From assembly GCA_015709655.1 (NCBI GenBank), contig CP054181.1, forward strand, positions 1,422,207 through 1,486,206: a stretch of DNA of 64,000 nucleotides. The letters run 5' to 3'. The position numbers and the translations under genes were made by a program. Shown here piece after piece: positions 1 to 8,656 of this stretch. The notes under the pieces are model-generated. The model had not been told where the DNA came from. It saw only the letters and a program-made list of their open reading frames with translations, and did not search any database. Positions within the stretch are counted from its first letter, which is position 1. Each line of letters begins with the position of its first letter. The DNA is from Ignavibacteria bacterium (GTDB lineage: Bacteria; Bacteroidota; Ignavibacteria; Kapaibacteriales; Kapaibacteriaceae).

Positions 1-624
1 ACCGGCAAGCATCCGAACTTCATCCTGGTTTACCGGATCACCTTTTTTTATGATGTGTTCAAATACACGAAGGGGCAGCAGATGAACAAAGGGTATGTAA
101 CCAAGCGGTGTTTGAAGCAGCTGCTGATGCCCGCCAAATGCTGATACATACGGCGGAAAGGTAACCAGCAAAACCCCACCGGGTTTCATAATGCGTTGTA
201 TCGCCATCATTGCCGCAGGCTGGTCGGTCAAGTGTTCAATAACATCGCGAAGAACTACAACATGAAATCTGTTTTTCCACTCATCCGGAATTGAGTCAGT
301 AATCACATTATGAGTGGTGAGTTCAACGGCAAGACCTAATTCGGTTAACAGCGGTCGCGTAACCTGGTCGAGCAGCGGACCAACCACGTCCGTGCCCATT
401 GCATCCGGAACACCATACTCAGCAAACGCAGCAATTACACCGCCTTCACCGCAGCCAATTTCGCACACTGCACTTTGTTTATTTAAGCATCCCAGCTGCT
501 GTAGCCAGGGTATAAGTGTATGGCGCGCCAACCGATATTGCATCCGAAAATTACGCTTTGTTCGGGGATGTCTGTTAGATGCCTCGATATGTGCCGCCAG
601 ATCAGTAAAATGTGGTGTAGTCAT
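1..624 (-). CDS. Class I SAM-dependent methyltransferase (3' end outside the window)
   Basis: This gene is open from an ATG at 622-624 to the left edge, so only the first 208 residues are visible. The SAM-binding motif I reads EIGCGEGG at about residues 62-69, followed by the acidic motif GTDVVG and a VVVLRDVIEHL segment typical of Methyltransf_11/23-type enzymes. A KPGGVLLVTFPP strand follows, as in this fold. The substrate cannot be told from the sequence. Its position beside glycosyltransferases suggests a role in glycan or lipid decoration, which is inference. It diverges from the glycosyltransferase starting at 711, with about 86 bases between the two starts that presumably hold both promoters. 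Confidence 0.85.
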   Translation of the reverse strand, partial: MTTPHFTDLAAHIEASNRHPRTKRNFRMQYRLARHTLIPWLQQLGCLNKQSAVCEIGCGEGGVIAAFAEYGVPDAMGTDVVGPLLDQVTRPLLTELGLAVELTTHNVITDSIPDEWKNRFHVVVLRDVIEHLTDQPAAMMAIQRIMKPGGVLLVTFPPYVSAFGGHQQLLQTPLGYIPFVHLLPLRVFEHIIKKGDPVNQDEVRMLAG

Positions 625-710
625 ACCTTCCCAAAGATACAGCCGTAACTTTGGCTGTTCGTACGTTTTGTTTTGCAACCTTTGTTTAACGAGTAAGTAA
701 CCATTTCGCC

Positions 711-1715
711 ATGCCGCGTTTTTCGATTGTTGTTGCCGTGTTCAACCGGCCCGATGAGATGCAGGAGCTGCTTGAGAGTCTTACAGAACAGTCCTTTGCC
801 GACTTTGATGTAGTCGTGGTAGAAGACGGTTCGAGTATTCCGTGCTCACACATTTGTGATTTATACCGCCAAAAGCTCGCCATCACGTACTTGCAGAAGG
901 AGAATGGCGGACCCGGCCCGGCACGCAACCATGGGTGCTTACATTCTTCAGGGGAGGTCTTGATATTTCTCGACAGTGACTGTACGGTACCACCCGACTG
1001 GTTGAAGAACATCAATGCAGGTATGGAGTCAGCCAAACTGGATGCCTTCGGTGGTCCTGATCGTGAGCATCCGTTATTTTCATCGTTGCAAAAGGCAATA
1101 AGCTATTCAATGACGTCGGTTCTGACTACCGGTGGAATTCGGGGCAAGACCGTCCGAACAGGCGGTGCATTCCATCCTCGCTCGTTTAATATGGGTATTA
1201 GCCGTGAAGTGTTCCAGGCTACACATGGGTTTGCCCCTATGCGGTTTGGCGAGGATATCGACCTTAGCATCAGAATCATTCGTGCGGGATTCCGGGTAGG
1301 GTTAATTCCCGAGGCTTGGGTTTACCACAAGCGCCGGGCTACGTTCAAAACGTTCTATAAGCAGGTATTTAATAGCGGGATGGCTAGGATCAGTCTTACT
1401 CAAATCCATCCGGGCACACTTAAGATAACTCACATGTTCCCTACGGCATTTGCACTGTATTCAGGTATTGCTCTCTTGTGTTTTATAATTTCGCCGGCTC
1501 TGTGGCCCATCCTGATTCCCATACTTGCGTACCTTGCTTCCATACTTGTCCACTCCTCAGTACTAAACAAGAACCTTCATGTTGGAATTTTGAGCGTGGC
1601 AACATCGCTGATTCAGCTTCTTGGTTACGGAGCCGGGTTTGTTGTAGCGTTTATCCGCAAAATCCTTTTAGGACAGAAGGAAGCCGAAGCTTTTAAGAAA
1701 ACGTACTACAAGTAA
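711..1715 (+). CDS. Family 2 glycosyltransferase with C-terminal membrane segments
   Basis: The protein has 334 residues. Its first ~230 residues form a GT-A fold: an N-terminal strand ending in VAVFNRPDE, a VVVVEDGSS nucleotide-binding segment near 34-42, and the metal-binding DSD at residues 88-90. GEDIDLSIRI near 185 fits the acidic catalytic region. The last 100 residues are hydrophobic, with likely membrane helices around 243-285 and 295-320, so the enzyme probably sits on the inner membrane and transfers a sugar to a lipid-linked acceptor. The sugar is unknown. It converges on the GT9 gene at 1729 with only 13 bases between the stop codons. Confidence 0.85.
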   Translation: MPRFSIVVAVFNRPDEMQELLESLTEQSFADFDVVVVEDGSSIPCSHICDLYRQKLAITYLQKENGGPGPARNHGCLHSSGEVLIFLDSDCTVPPDWLKNINAGMESAKLDAFGGPDREHPLFSSLQKAISYSMTSVLTTGGIRGKTVRTGGAFHPRSFNMGISREVFQATHGFAPMRFGEDIDLSIRIIRAGFRVGLIPEAWVYHKRRATFKTFYKQVFNSGMARISLTQIHPGTLKITHMFPTAFALYSGIALLCFIISPALWPILIPILAYLASILVHSSVLNKNLHVGILSVATSLIQLLGYGAGFVVAFIRKILLGQKEAEAFKKTYYK

Positions 1716-1728
1716 TCGACAGACGGAT

Positions 1729-2799
1729 TTAGCCGATGTACGGTACTCGCTGCATAATGGCATCATACAGTGTCTGCGATGGCAACGTATCCATACAGCG
1801 GTATTCCGGATTAGTACATTCCTGCTGAAAATAGCAGGTACATTCTCGCGGTGGCTCTACGATAACACCTCTGCCATACAGCTCAAATTCGTATGGATTA
1901 AAAATGTTGTTCATCAATACAAGCTGCTTACGCAGTGCAAGAACTATGTGCATGGCCATTGTAACCGCTGTAACAACGATATGACATTTATTTACTATCG
2001 CACAAAACTCTTTAAGCGGGTATGTTCCATTGTAAATGGCTCCAGTTTTCTGCTGAATCCTGATGTTCCTGTCATGCTCAGCCTTGCCTCCCAATAACAC
2101 TGCGTGGAAGCCGGACTTCTGTACCAAGGTGATCAGCTCGATCCAGTTTTCTTCAGTCCACTCCCGTGTTAACCAGCGCTCACCGCAACCTGTATTAAAC
2201 CCAACAACTATCCCCGATTGCGGCATTGAAAATGGTGGCTCTCCCGGGGGGTCTATTTGGTATTCCTGCCTGGTATACTCAAAGCCGCATATCTCCATCA
2301 TTTCCTGTGGATACGACTTAGTATTGTTCTTGCTTACATCATCAAAAATCCCGGTGATAAACTTATGCTGCGCACGATCGTTTACCGGTGCCGGCAATCC
2401 GTCTGCAAGCGTATAACCGTGCTTAACGGTGGCTTTCACGCGGGACATCAGGGCACAGGCGTGCAAATCTTTGTCAAGGTTTATTGCAACGTCGAACGTT
2501 GTTTCTTCAACACAAAGAAGATTCTCTGGTGAGAACTTCATTCGTTTCTCAACGGTGGAAGGGACGATCTCGGGTGTGTTGGACAACCACCAGACTGAGT
2601 AGTTGGGATACTGTTTCCGCAGAGGTTCTAGTAGCACCGAGGTCCTGATAACGTCCCCAATAGCACCCAGTTTGATAACCAGTATCCTGCCTTCTCTTTT
2701 TTCAAACCATTCACAGTTCTCGCAGTGAACACCGTATAGTTTGTGCGGTTTACACGGTACGTCGCCCCGGAAATGCTTGCAGTCAGGTTTATACAACAT
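1729..2799 (-). CDS. Family 9 glycosyltransferase (heptosyltransferase-like) with Cys clusters at both ends
   Basis: The 356-residue protein has the GT9 signature LVIKLGAIGDVIRTSVLLEPL near residue 40 and the donor-binding FNTGCGERW and LLGGKAEHD segments further on, as in ADP-heptose:LPS heptosyltransferases. It differs from textbook members at both ends. The first 30 residues carry Cys at 7, 16, 26 and 29, spaced like a small metal site. The C-terminal 35 residues hold ECTCYFQQEC plus a further Cys. Family knowledge says these enzymes add sugars to an acceptor on the inner membrane face; the actual donor is unknown. It is the last gene of a likely operon with 2823, 3572 and 4628 (23 bases from the previous gene). 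Confidence 0.8.
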   Translation of the reverse strand: MLYKPDCKHFRGDVPCKPHKLYGVHCENCEWFEKREGRILVIKLGAIGDVIRTSVLLEPLRKQYPNYSVWWLSNTPEIVPSTVEKRMKFSPENLLCVEETTFDVAINLDKDLHACALMSRVKATVKHGYTLADGLPAPVNDRAQHKFITGIFDDVSKNNTKSYPQEMMEICGFEYTRQEYQIDPPGEPPFSMPQSGIVVGFNTGCGERWLTREWTEENWIELITLVQKSGFHAVLLGGKAEHDRNIRIQQKTGAIYNGTYPLKEFCAIVNKCHIVVTAVTMAMHIVLALRKQLVLMNNIFNPYEFELYGRGVIVEPPRECTCYFQQECTNPEYRCMDTLPSQTLYDAIMQRVPYIG

Positions 2800-2822
2800 A
2801 CTTCAACTTAACCACTGGGTAT

Positions 2823-3575
2823 TTATAACCTGACCTGAATCATAAACGTAAAATTTAGGTGATGAACGTACGACTCGGGTCCTTCCAGCATACTTACCGC
2901 GGTTAACAGCTCGCCGCGACCACCTTCGGCAGTTGTTCTGGTATCCCTGCCAATTAAGTTCATCACCCCCCAGGCAACACTCGTATTGATGAATACAGGA
3001 TAATAAATCTCACCCTCGATACCCACCCTGGCCATTGCACCAAGCCTGGTAGCACCATCTTTACCGGAATACTCCCATGTACTGTCCCGGCGTACGCCAG
3101 CATTGTTCCAAGATCGAGACACAATTTGGTTGGGCATTACAAAAAGCGGACGGATCTCACCACCCACGTATGCTCTGGCGAAAGCCATTGGAAATTCAAC
3201 GAAAGACCATTCGAAGCCTACCTTGGTACTAATCAGATTTACGTTGTGCCGTACCTGTAAGCCAGATAGTCCGTTCGATATCCGTTGAGTTCCGGAAAAG
3301 AAAAACACGTCAATGCCAACAGGAATTCTGAAGTGCTTCTGTTTGTCTAAATCGGCATAACCATGAACTCCCCAGCCGATTTGTTGTCCATCAAGTGCTC
3401 CGCCATAAGCACGAGAGGTGTCACCTGTATTCTCGTTAGATACAAGCCTGTACGTTGCCGGGTTGTCATTCGTTATCCAGTCGGTACTCAAGCCTGTTGC
3501 AACCCTAAAACGTACCTGGGAATACGCTATCAGTGGCAGAGCAATTAGAACAAGTAAGAATACATATTTTTTCAC
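2823..3575 (-). CDS. Predicted outer-membrane beta-barrel protein, unknown function
   Basis: This protein of 250 residues starts with a clear signal peptide (MKKYVFLLVLIALPLIAYS) followed by Gln. The rest alternates short amphipathic strands with turns (for example FRVATGLSTDWITND, GWGVHGYADLD, YPVFINTSVAWGVMNL) and ends in LNFTFMIQVRL, the aromatic, hydrophobic C-terminal strand expected of a barrel. No named family is recognised. The start is a GTG that overlaps the TGA stop of the upstream glycosyltransferase (GTGA, 3572-3575), which implies translational coupling. Its position between two glycosyltransferases suggests a surface role linked to glycan export, but this is not shown. Confidence 0.7.
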   Translation of the reverse strand: MKKYVFLLVLIALPLIAYSQVRFRVATGLSTDWITNDNPATYRLVSNENTGDTSRAYGGALDGQQIGWGVHGYADLDKQKHFRIPVGIDVFFFSGTQRISNGLSGLQVRHNVNLISTKVGFEWSFVEFPMAFARAYVGGEIRPLFVMPNQIVSRSWNNAGVRRDSTWEYSGKDGATRLGAMARVGIEGEIYYPVFINTSVAWGVMNLIGRDTRTTAEGGRGELLTAVSMLEGPESYVHHLNFTFMIQVRL

Positions 3576-4609
3576 ATCAACTTCTCCCTGATACTATACC
3601 GTTCACGCTGAGAACTGTTTTTTACAATGAGCTCGCTAAGGAGTCCAATTGAAATTAGCTGAACACCTACAATGATCATTGCAATTCCAAAAAGTGCAAG
3701 TGGACGGTTGCTTAAAGAGGTCTGACCTAGAAACCATTCCACTACAAGATACGCGTCGGTAACAAAACCAATCAACGCAAATAAGCTGCCTATTGCCCCA
3801 AAAAGATGCATTGGACGCTTAACATACCGCGTAGTAAACAGCACGGTCAGAAGGTCCAGGAATCCCTTTAGAAACCTGCTCATTCCAAATTTCGACACAC
3901 CATATTTTCTGGGGTGATGCTGAACCGGTATCTCGGTAACCCGAAATCCTTCCCAGTGGGCCAATGCCGGAATATAACGGTGCATTTCGCCATAAACCTG
4001 AACTGATTCGGTTACTTCCTTGCGGTATCCTTTTAAACCACAGTTAAAGTCATGCAGCTTAATGCCCGACATTACTGATGTAACCCAGTTGAACAGTTTC
4101 GATGGTATGGTTTTATGCCAGGGATCGTATCGCTTTCTTTTCCATCCTGACACGAGATCATAGCCCCCTTCCAATTTTGAAATTAGGGCTGGTATCTCAT
4201 CGGGATCGTCTTGTAAGTCAGCATCCATGGTTATTACGTAGGTACCTTTCACGTACATAAAGCCTACTGCAAGTGCTGCACTCTTGCCGTGATTGGTACG
4301 AAAGCGAATACATTTATATTTACTATTACGTGAATGCAGATTCTGAATCACTTCGAAAGAATTGTCTGTACTTCCATCGTCGATAAACAGTACTTCCCAT
4401 TTGTCAGGGGCAAGTGACTGGAGTACTTTTTCAAGTTTTGCTGCAAGGATCTCTAAAGACTCAGCTTCATTGAGCAAGGGAATAACAACCGAAATCGTCC
4501 CATTTGTTCGGCGCACGGTATCTTCTGAAGTCTTATCGCTATGATAACCGCGCCGATACCGATCAGGTCTCCGCCTGGGTGTATGCTGACGTTTTGTTTC
4601 GTTGCTCAT
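3572..4609 (-). CDS. Family 2 glycosyltransferase, dolichol/undecaprenyl-phosphate sugar transferase type
   Basis: The 345-residue protein resembles polyprenyl-phosphate mannosyl/glucosyl transferases (DPM1/GtrB/ArnC-like). The GT-A domain spans residues 38-250: VVIPLLNEAESL, LFIDDGSTDNS, and the metal-binding MDADLQDDPDEIP near 128-140. Two or more membrane helices follow (about 262-325). Such enzymes load a sugar onto a polyprenyl phosphate for later transfer outside the membrane. The first 35 residues are an unusual Arg-rich extension (RRRPDRYRRGY); no other good start is visible, so the ATG at 4609 is kept. It lies 18 bases after the T9SS protein gene and overlaps the next gene by 4 bases. 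Confidence 0.85.
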   Translation of the reverse strand: MSNETKRQHTPRRRPDRYRRGYHSDKTSEDTVRRTNGTISVVIPLLNEAESLEILAAKLEKVLQSLAPDKWEVLFIDDGSTDNSFEVIQNLHSRNSKYKCIRFRTNHGKSAALAVGFMYVKGTYVITMDADLQDDPDEIPALISKLEGGYDLVSGWKRKRYDPWHKTIPSKLFNWVTSVMSGIKLHDFNCGLKGYRKEVTESVQVYGEMHRYIPALAHWEGFRVTEIPVQHHPRKYGVSKFGMSRFLKGFLDLLTVLFTTRYVKRPMHLFGAIGSLFALIGFVTDAYLVVEWFLGQTSLSNRPLALFGIAMIIVGVQLISIGLLSELIVKNSSQRERYSIREKLM

Positions 4610-4627
4610 GGAATTTCGACGACAAAA

Positions 4628-5452
4628 TTATTCTTTGACAAATGGCACTATGCACTGAGTATTCCCATCACCGGTAACATTCAGCAGGTACACACCGGGT
4701 GGCAGGGCCTCTAACCTGATGGTAGTTACACCTTCAACAGTACCGGCACTGTTAGTAACATAACTGCTGGTAAGGGGCTTTGGTTGCATCTCACCACGAA
4801 TATTGAAAAGCTCAAACTGTGTGTTTTCAGCAGAACGCGTAGCCACAGTTAGAATATCATGAGCCGGGTTAGGGTACAGACTCAAAGCAGGACATTCCTG
4901 ACGGGTACGTGCATTGCCTGACGAACTCACCGAGCTGGATGTTGCATTATACCACACCATGATCTTGAAATTTTTAACTGACGGGTTTGGTGTTTCAAGC
5001 ACAGCACCGGGCTGGAGTTTAACCGAAAGAAAGTTGTTAGGGAAGTCGGAATACCCGTCCACAATCCAGGCAGAGTCAACCAACTCTGGCATCTGGCCTG
5101 TTTGAGATATCGAAAGGCTACCTCCAGTCCAGGCAACCGTTATATCATACACAACAAGGTGCTTTTGACCCAGGAGAAGCTTTCTGTATTCTTTCGGACT
5201 GAACCACATCACTTCGTTAGTTGGAGCTACGGCCCATACATAAAAGATATTACCCGGCAATGGCAAACTTGGGATTTCTCGTTCACCAACAAGTGTATCT
5301 AACAGGTCGGTAGCTTGTGGATGAGCACCAACAGTGAAGGCAAATGTTTTTGTACCGTTTGGCGTTGTATTCTTAAACTCGATCTGAATTTCGGGTTTCT
5401 GAGCAAGTACCACAGCCATCGGCAGCACAAATAAAAATGTAAGCAGTTTCAT
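4628..5452 (-). CDS. Exported protein with T9SS C-terminal sorting domain
   Basis: The start is set at the ATG at 5452, giving 274 residues, because the reading frame further upstream begins inside the terminator hairpin at 5470-5493. The N-terminus is a signal peptide (MKLLTFLFVLPMAVVLA) with Gln directly after the likely cut. The middle is Ser/Thr-rich without a family I recognise. The last ~80 residues form a type A sorting domain: SLYPNPAHDILTVA, a FELFNIRGE strand, and GVYLLNVTGDG. The protein is therefore expected to cross the outer membrane through the type IX system and be anchored or released. It opens the four-gene run that continues with two glycosyltransferases and a barrel protein. 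Confidence 0.8.
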   Translation of the reverse strand: MKLLTFLFVLPMAVVLAQKPEIQIEFKNTTPNGTKTFAFTVGAHPQATDLLDTLVGEREIPSLPLPGNIFYVWAVAPTNEVMWFSPKEYRKLLLGQKHLVVYDITVAWTGGSLSISQTGQMPELVDSAWIVDGYSDFPNNFLSVKLQPGAVLETPNPSVKNFKIMVWYNATSSSVSSSGNARTRQECPALSLYPNPAHDILTVATRSAENTQFELFNIRGEMQPKPLTSSYVTNSAGTVEGVTTIRLEALPPGVYLLNVTGDGNTQCIVPFVKE

Positions 5453-5460
5453 GTTGTATG

Positions 5461-5493
5461 AATAAAAAAGGGCAGCAGTATACACTGCTGCCC
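5461..5493 (-). terminator. Rho-independent terminator closing the 5.5-19 kb surface-protein run
   Basis: A perfect 10-base-pair stem, GGGCAGCAGT (5470-5479) with ACTGCTGCCC (5484-5493), encloses a 4-base loop. On the minus strand it is followed at once by TTTTTTATT. It lies 20 bases after the stop codon of the 5514 gene and ends just before the ATG at 5452, so it separates the large surface-protein genes from the glycosyltransferase operon. Confidence 0.85.
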
Positions 5494-5513
5494 TCTGTTT
5501 TTGTTTACATAGT

Positions 5514-8500
5514 TTATCGAACGATGGTCAGTGTGCTAGTTGTTACGGAGCTACCATTGGTTACTTTCACAATGTAGCTACCTGAACCAAGTGAACCAGC
5601 ATTCAGCTGAACATCATAAACACCGGCAGCAACGTTGTCGTTAACCAGCGTTTGAACGCGCTGACCAACGGCATCGAAAAGTTCAACAGTGACGTTGCCT
5701 GTGTTTTGAACAGAATATGTAACTGTTGTACTGGATGTTGCCGGATTTGGCTGTACAGAAACACCAGTTGTTGCTGCAAAGTCACCACCCATCAGACGCA
5801 CTGAACGTACACGTGTGTCATTGATAACAACTGAGTTGTTTGCACCAGCCGATATTGTACCAAGAACTTCACCGGAAATCGGATTTACAACTGAATAGTT
5901 TCGATTAGGCGTATTCATGGTTACAGTTACCGGATAGGTAGCACCCTGCAGATTTACGAGCGGGTTAGCGGCATCTTCGACATAGGTTTGATTGCTAAAC
6001 CGAACGTCAAATAGATTGTTCGGAGGCAGCGGCGGCAACTCAAAAATGTTGCGTGACTGTAATTCCTGGCCTTCCAGGACGTACAGATCGCCTTGACGGT
6101 TGGCAGCGTCTGTTACAGTAAGCTTCGTTGCCTGATCTTGGACCATTCTGCGGACAGATGCAAAGTTGACACCAGCCTTATTACCGGTTGATGATGTCAT
6201 CTGCAGGTAGGCTTGTCCGGAAATCTTAATCCAGTAGCCAAGGCCGGGTGTAATTTCAGAAACAGCTTGGTAGCCTCTGTCAGTTACATAGCGATAAATG
6301 TCGCCTTCGATTGATGCGATTGCGCCAACCGGAATCAGCGATACTCGTTCCGTACTGATAGCTGTGCTAAGCGAACCGATTGTATTCCACCCTTCATATA
6401 GTCGTGTTGGGTATGTTGTTTGGTCGATACGGCTAAGTCTGCTACCTGCAAGGACGCTGTCAATTTCATTAGAATACTTGATAAAATAACCAACACCAGG
6501 AACGATGTTAACTTCATTAACTTGATAGTTATTCAGTGAGAACTTAACCGGCGTATTTAACGAGTGCTTAAATACATCCTTCCAGTATGAAGACGATGGG
6601 TTCACCGGTACCGACAGCAGGTTCCATCCCTTGTTGATTACAGGGAAGCGGGCTACCTTTGGTAGGGTATATTCAATTACGAAGGCATTAATATCGGCGT
6701 CACGAATTGTAAATGAGTACATGGAGCCACCAATGCTTGTACCATTGCGCATGTTTACGTTAAAACGTGAACCATTCAGTGTGTCGCGAATGAATAGATC
6801 TGACCCTGGGCTGAAATTGTCTACATCCCAGCTAACTACTACAGGATAGTTTGCTGCACTTCCGGCATTGAAACGGCACCAGTACAGAAGAGTGGTATCC
6901 GAGTAAATGTCGCGAATATCACGTGATTCTGCCTTGGGACGAGTGGCTGTTGCTGCCCACAGGTCACTTAATCCGTTAGGATACAGGTCTGTGCCACTCT
7001 TGTCTTTCGGGAACCAGCGGGCACCAAAGCTGGACATTGGGGTTTCCCAAACTGATTCACCAAAGAGTGTGTCAACCTGATCCCGGGCACGGGCACCAAC
7101 GCCCATTACCAGGTAGGTACGTTGAACAGATGGTGCTGAGTTACGCACTTCTATGCGTATGCCAGTTGGGTCGGCACCGCCGGGACGTGTCATCCAAGCG
7201 TTATTTTCATCAAAAACGTTGGGTTCAAATGGTGTGCGGAAGTATATAAACGTAACTTTTACCCGAACTGGTGACTGTGCAATTGAGTTTGATTCAAAGC
7301 TTAAATATCCAGTGTAGATACCAGCAACTTCAATCGGGTTGCTACCCGTATTCTTGGGCAGTTCGTTAGGGTCACAGATGATACGTAGATTCAGATCTCT
7401 CTGCGGAATTGTATTCTCACCACCAGGGGTAGTACCATTGGTTGTACCAAGAATACCTTTATCCATATAGGATATATAACCCTCACGAACTGGTTGCGGG
7501 AACGGATTTAACTCACCGGCACCGCCCTTCAGGAATGATTTAAACTTTAACCAAGGACTGTCTGACTGTACGACGATGTCATAAGCACGAGTACCAAGAA
7601 CCGAGTTTATTACGTCGATGTCACGAGTTCCAATACCATTGATATTGTCATCATAATTTGATCCTGAGTCAATCGTGATTGGAGCAACAACAAACCACGA
7701 TGTACCGTTCGAACCATTCACAGAGTCAACCAACCTAAATCGCGGGTCAGCTACGTTCGTAAATGAAAGAGCCGGAATAAGGTCGGTTACTTCAACCCAT
7801 AACATGCCAGGCTTCGACGGACGTAGTGGATCGCGAACTTGTTCAACCAGGTTGTTGTCAAGATAGAAGTTGTCAACTCCGCCAAGACCGGCAAATGTTG
7901 AAGGTTGCGGATCATTAGGGAACGGCCGTTCATGACCAACTTGAAAGTCGTTATAGAAAAGCGTATCGTTGGTAATGATCAGGGGTGTTCTGGCACTTAC
8001 CGGATCTGCTCCAGGACGTGCTATAACGCGGAACCGAAGAAAGCAAAGTTCCTGGTAAGGGCGCTGTTCGCAGTCCTGACTTAGATCCTGACCAGTCTGT
8101 GGCAGGGACTTTGACGAAACAGCGTCAATCATCACCCTCTTGCCACGTAACCTGTTCTGAATTGGTGCATTAATTACCGACTGGAAAGTAACGTCACGTG
8201 CTACGTGAGTTGAAAATTCAAAGTCTTTTGCAAGACAGGTTATTGGTGTGAACTGCGGTCCACGTAACGGACCATTCTTTTCTACACCAATAAACTCAAG
8301 CGCTGTTGAGTCAAACTGGACTTTAAACTTGAAGCTGTAGATAGGAAACGCTTCATAGTCTGCAGTCGTTCGCCAGCAGTTTTTAATAAATACCGGTACA
8401 AGCAACTCACGTTGCCCGTTTTGACCTTCTTGCGAAGTCCAAATACGACCATCCGGATAGTAACTTGTGTTCCAGCTCGATCCTGATCCGGTGAGACTGA

Positions 8501-8624
8501 GCGTCGGAAGCTCAGGTTTATCTGCTTGGGCAAAAGCACCCTGGGTGCTAAACCCGATCAGCACCGCGAGGAGTACAGACACGCTTACAACGTGTATACT
8601 CCAAAGTGTGAATCGACGATGCAT
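5514..8624 (-). CDS. Large T9SS cargo protein with cohesin-like N-terminal region
   Basis: The start is placed at the ATG at 8624 because AGAGGAG lies five bases upstream (8630-8636); this gives 1,036 residues. The signal peptide ends in GAFA before Gln. Near residues 90-120 a segment containing FKFKVQFDSTALEFIGVEKNG looks like the carrier fold of cohesin-type domains. Later there are two copies of a module with the pattern GWNLLSVPVNP / GWNTIGSLS and GVGYFIKYS / GLGYWIKIS. The last 85 residues are a sorting domain: VQPNPATSSTTVTYSV, VTVELFDAVGQRV, GSYIVKVTNG. No enzyme signature is visible, so it is probably a structural or adhesive surface protein. It ends the run of surface-protein genes and is followed by a strong terminator. 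Confidence 0.85.
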   Translation of the reverse strand: MHRRFTLWSIHVVSVSVLLAVLIGFSTQGAFAQADKPELPTLSLTGSGSSWNTSYYPDGRIWTSQEGQNGQRELLVPVFIKNCWRTTADYEAFPIYSFKFKVQFDSTALEFIGVEKNGPLRGPQFTPITCLAKDFEFSTHVARDVTFQSVINAPIQNRLRGKRVMIDAVSSKSLPQTGQDLSQDCEQRPYQELCFLRFRVIARPGADPVSARTPLIITNDTLFYNDFQVGHERPFPNDPQPSTFAGLGGVDNFYLDNNLVEQVRDPLRPSKPGMLWVEVTDLIPALSFTNVADPRFRLVDSVNGSNGTSWFVVAPITIDSGSNYDDNINGIGTRDIDVINSVLGTRAYDIVVQSDSPWLKFKSFLKGGAGELNPFPQPVREGYISYMDKGILGTTNGTTPGGENTIPQRDLNLRIICDPNELPKNTGSNPIEVAGIYTGYLSFESNSIAQSPVRVKVTFIYFRTPFEPNVFDENNAWMTRPGGADPTGIRIEVRNSAPSVQRTYLVMGVGARARDQVDTLFGESVWETPMSSFGARWFPKDKSGTDLYPNGLSDLWAATATRPKAESRDIRDIYSDTTLLYWCRFNAGSAANYPVVVSWDVDNFSPGSDLFIRDTLNGSRFNVNMRNGTSIGGSMYSFTIRDADINAFVIEYTLPKVARFPVINKGWNLLSVPVNPSSSYWKDVFKHSLNTPVKFSLNNYQVNEVNIVPGVGYFIKYSNEIDSVLAGSRLSRIDQTTYPTRLYEGWNTIGSLSTAISTERVSLIPVGAIASIEGDIYRYVTDRGYQAVSEITPGLGYWIKISGQAYLQMTSSTGNKAGVNFASVRRMVQDQATKLTVTDAANRQGDLYVLEGQELQSRNIFELPPLPPNNLFDVRFSNQTYVEDAANPLVNLQGATYPVTVTMNTPNRNYSVVNPISGEVLGTISAGANNSVVINDTRVRSVRLMGGDFAATTGVSVQPNPATSSTTVTYSVQNTGNVTVELFDAVGQRVQTLVNDNVAAGVYDVQLNAGSLGSGSYIVKVTNGSSVTTSTLTIVR

Positions 8625-8629
8625 AACAA

Positions 8630-8636
8630 CTCCTCT
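8630..8636 (-). promoter_or_regulatory. Shine-Dalgarno site that decides the start at 8624
   Basis: On the minus strand this reads AGAGGAG, five bases before the ATG at 8624. The longer reading frame would need a TTG at 8660 with no such site. The match also shows that this organism uses Shine-Dalgarno initiation, which is weak or missing in most Bacteroidia. Confidence 0.8.
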
Positions 8637-8656
8637 GATGAGATAATTACGTGATT

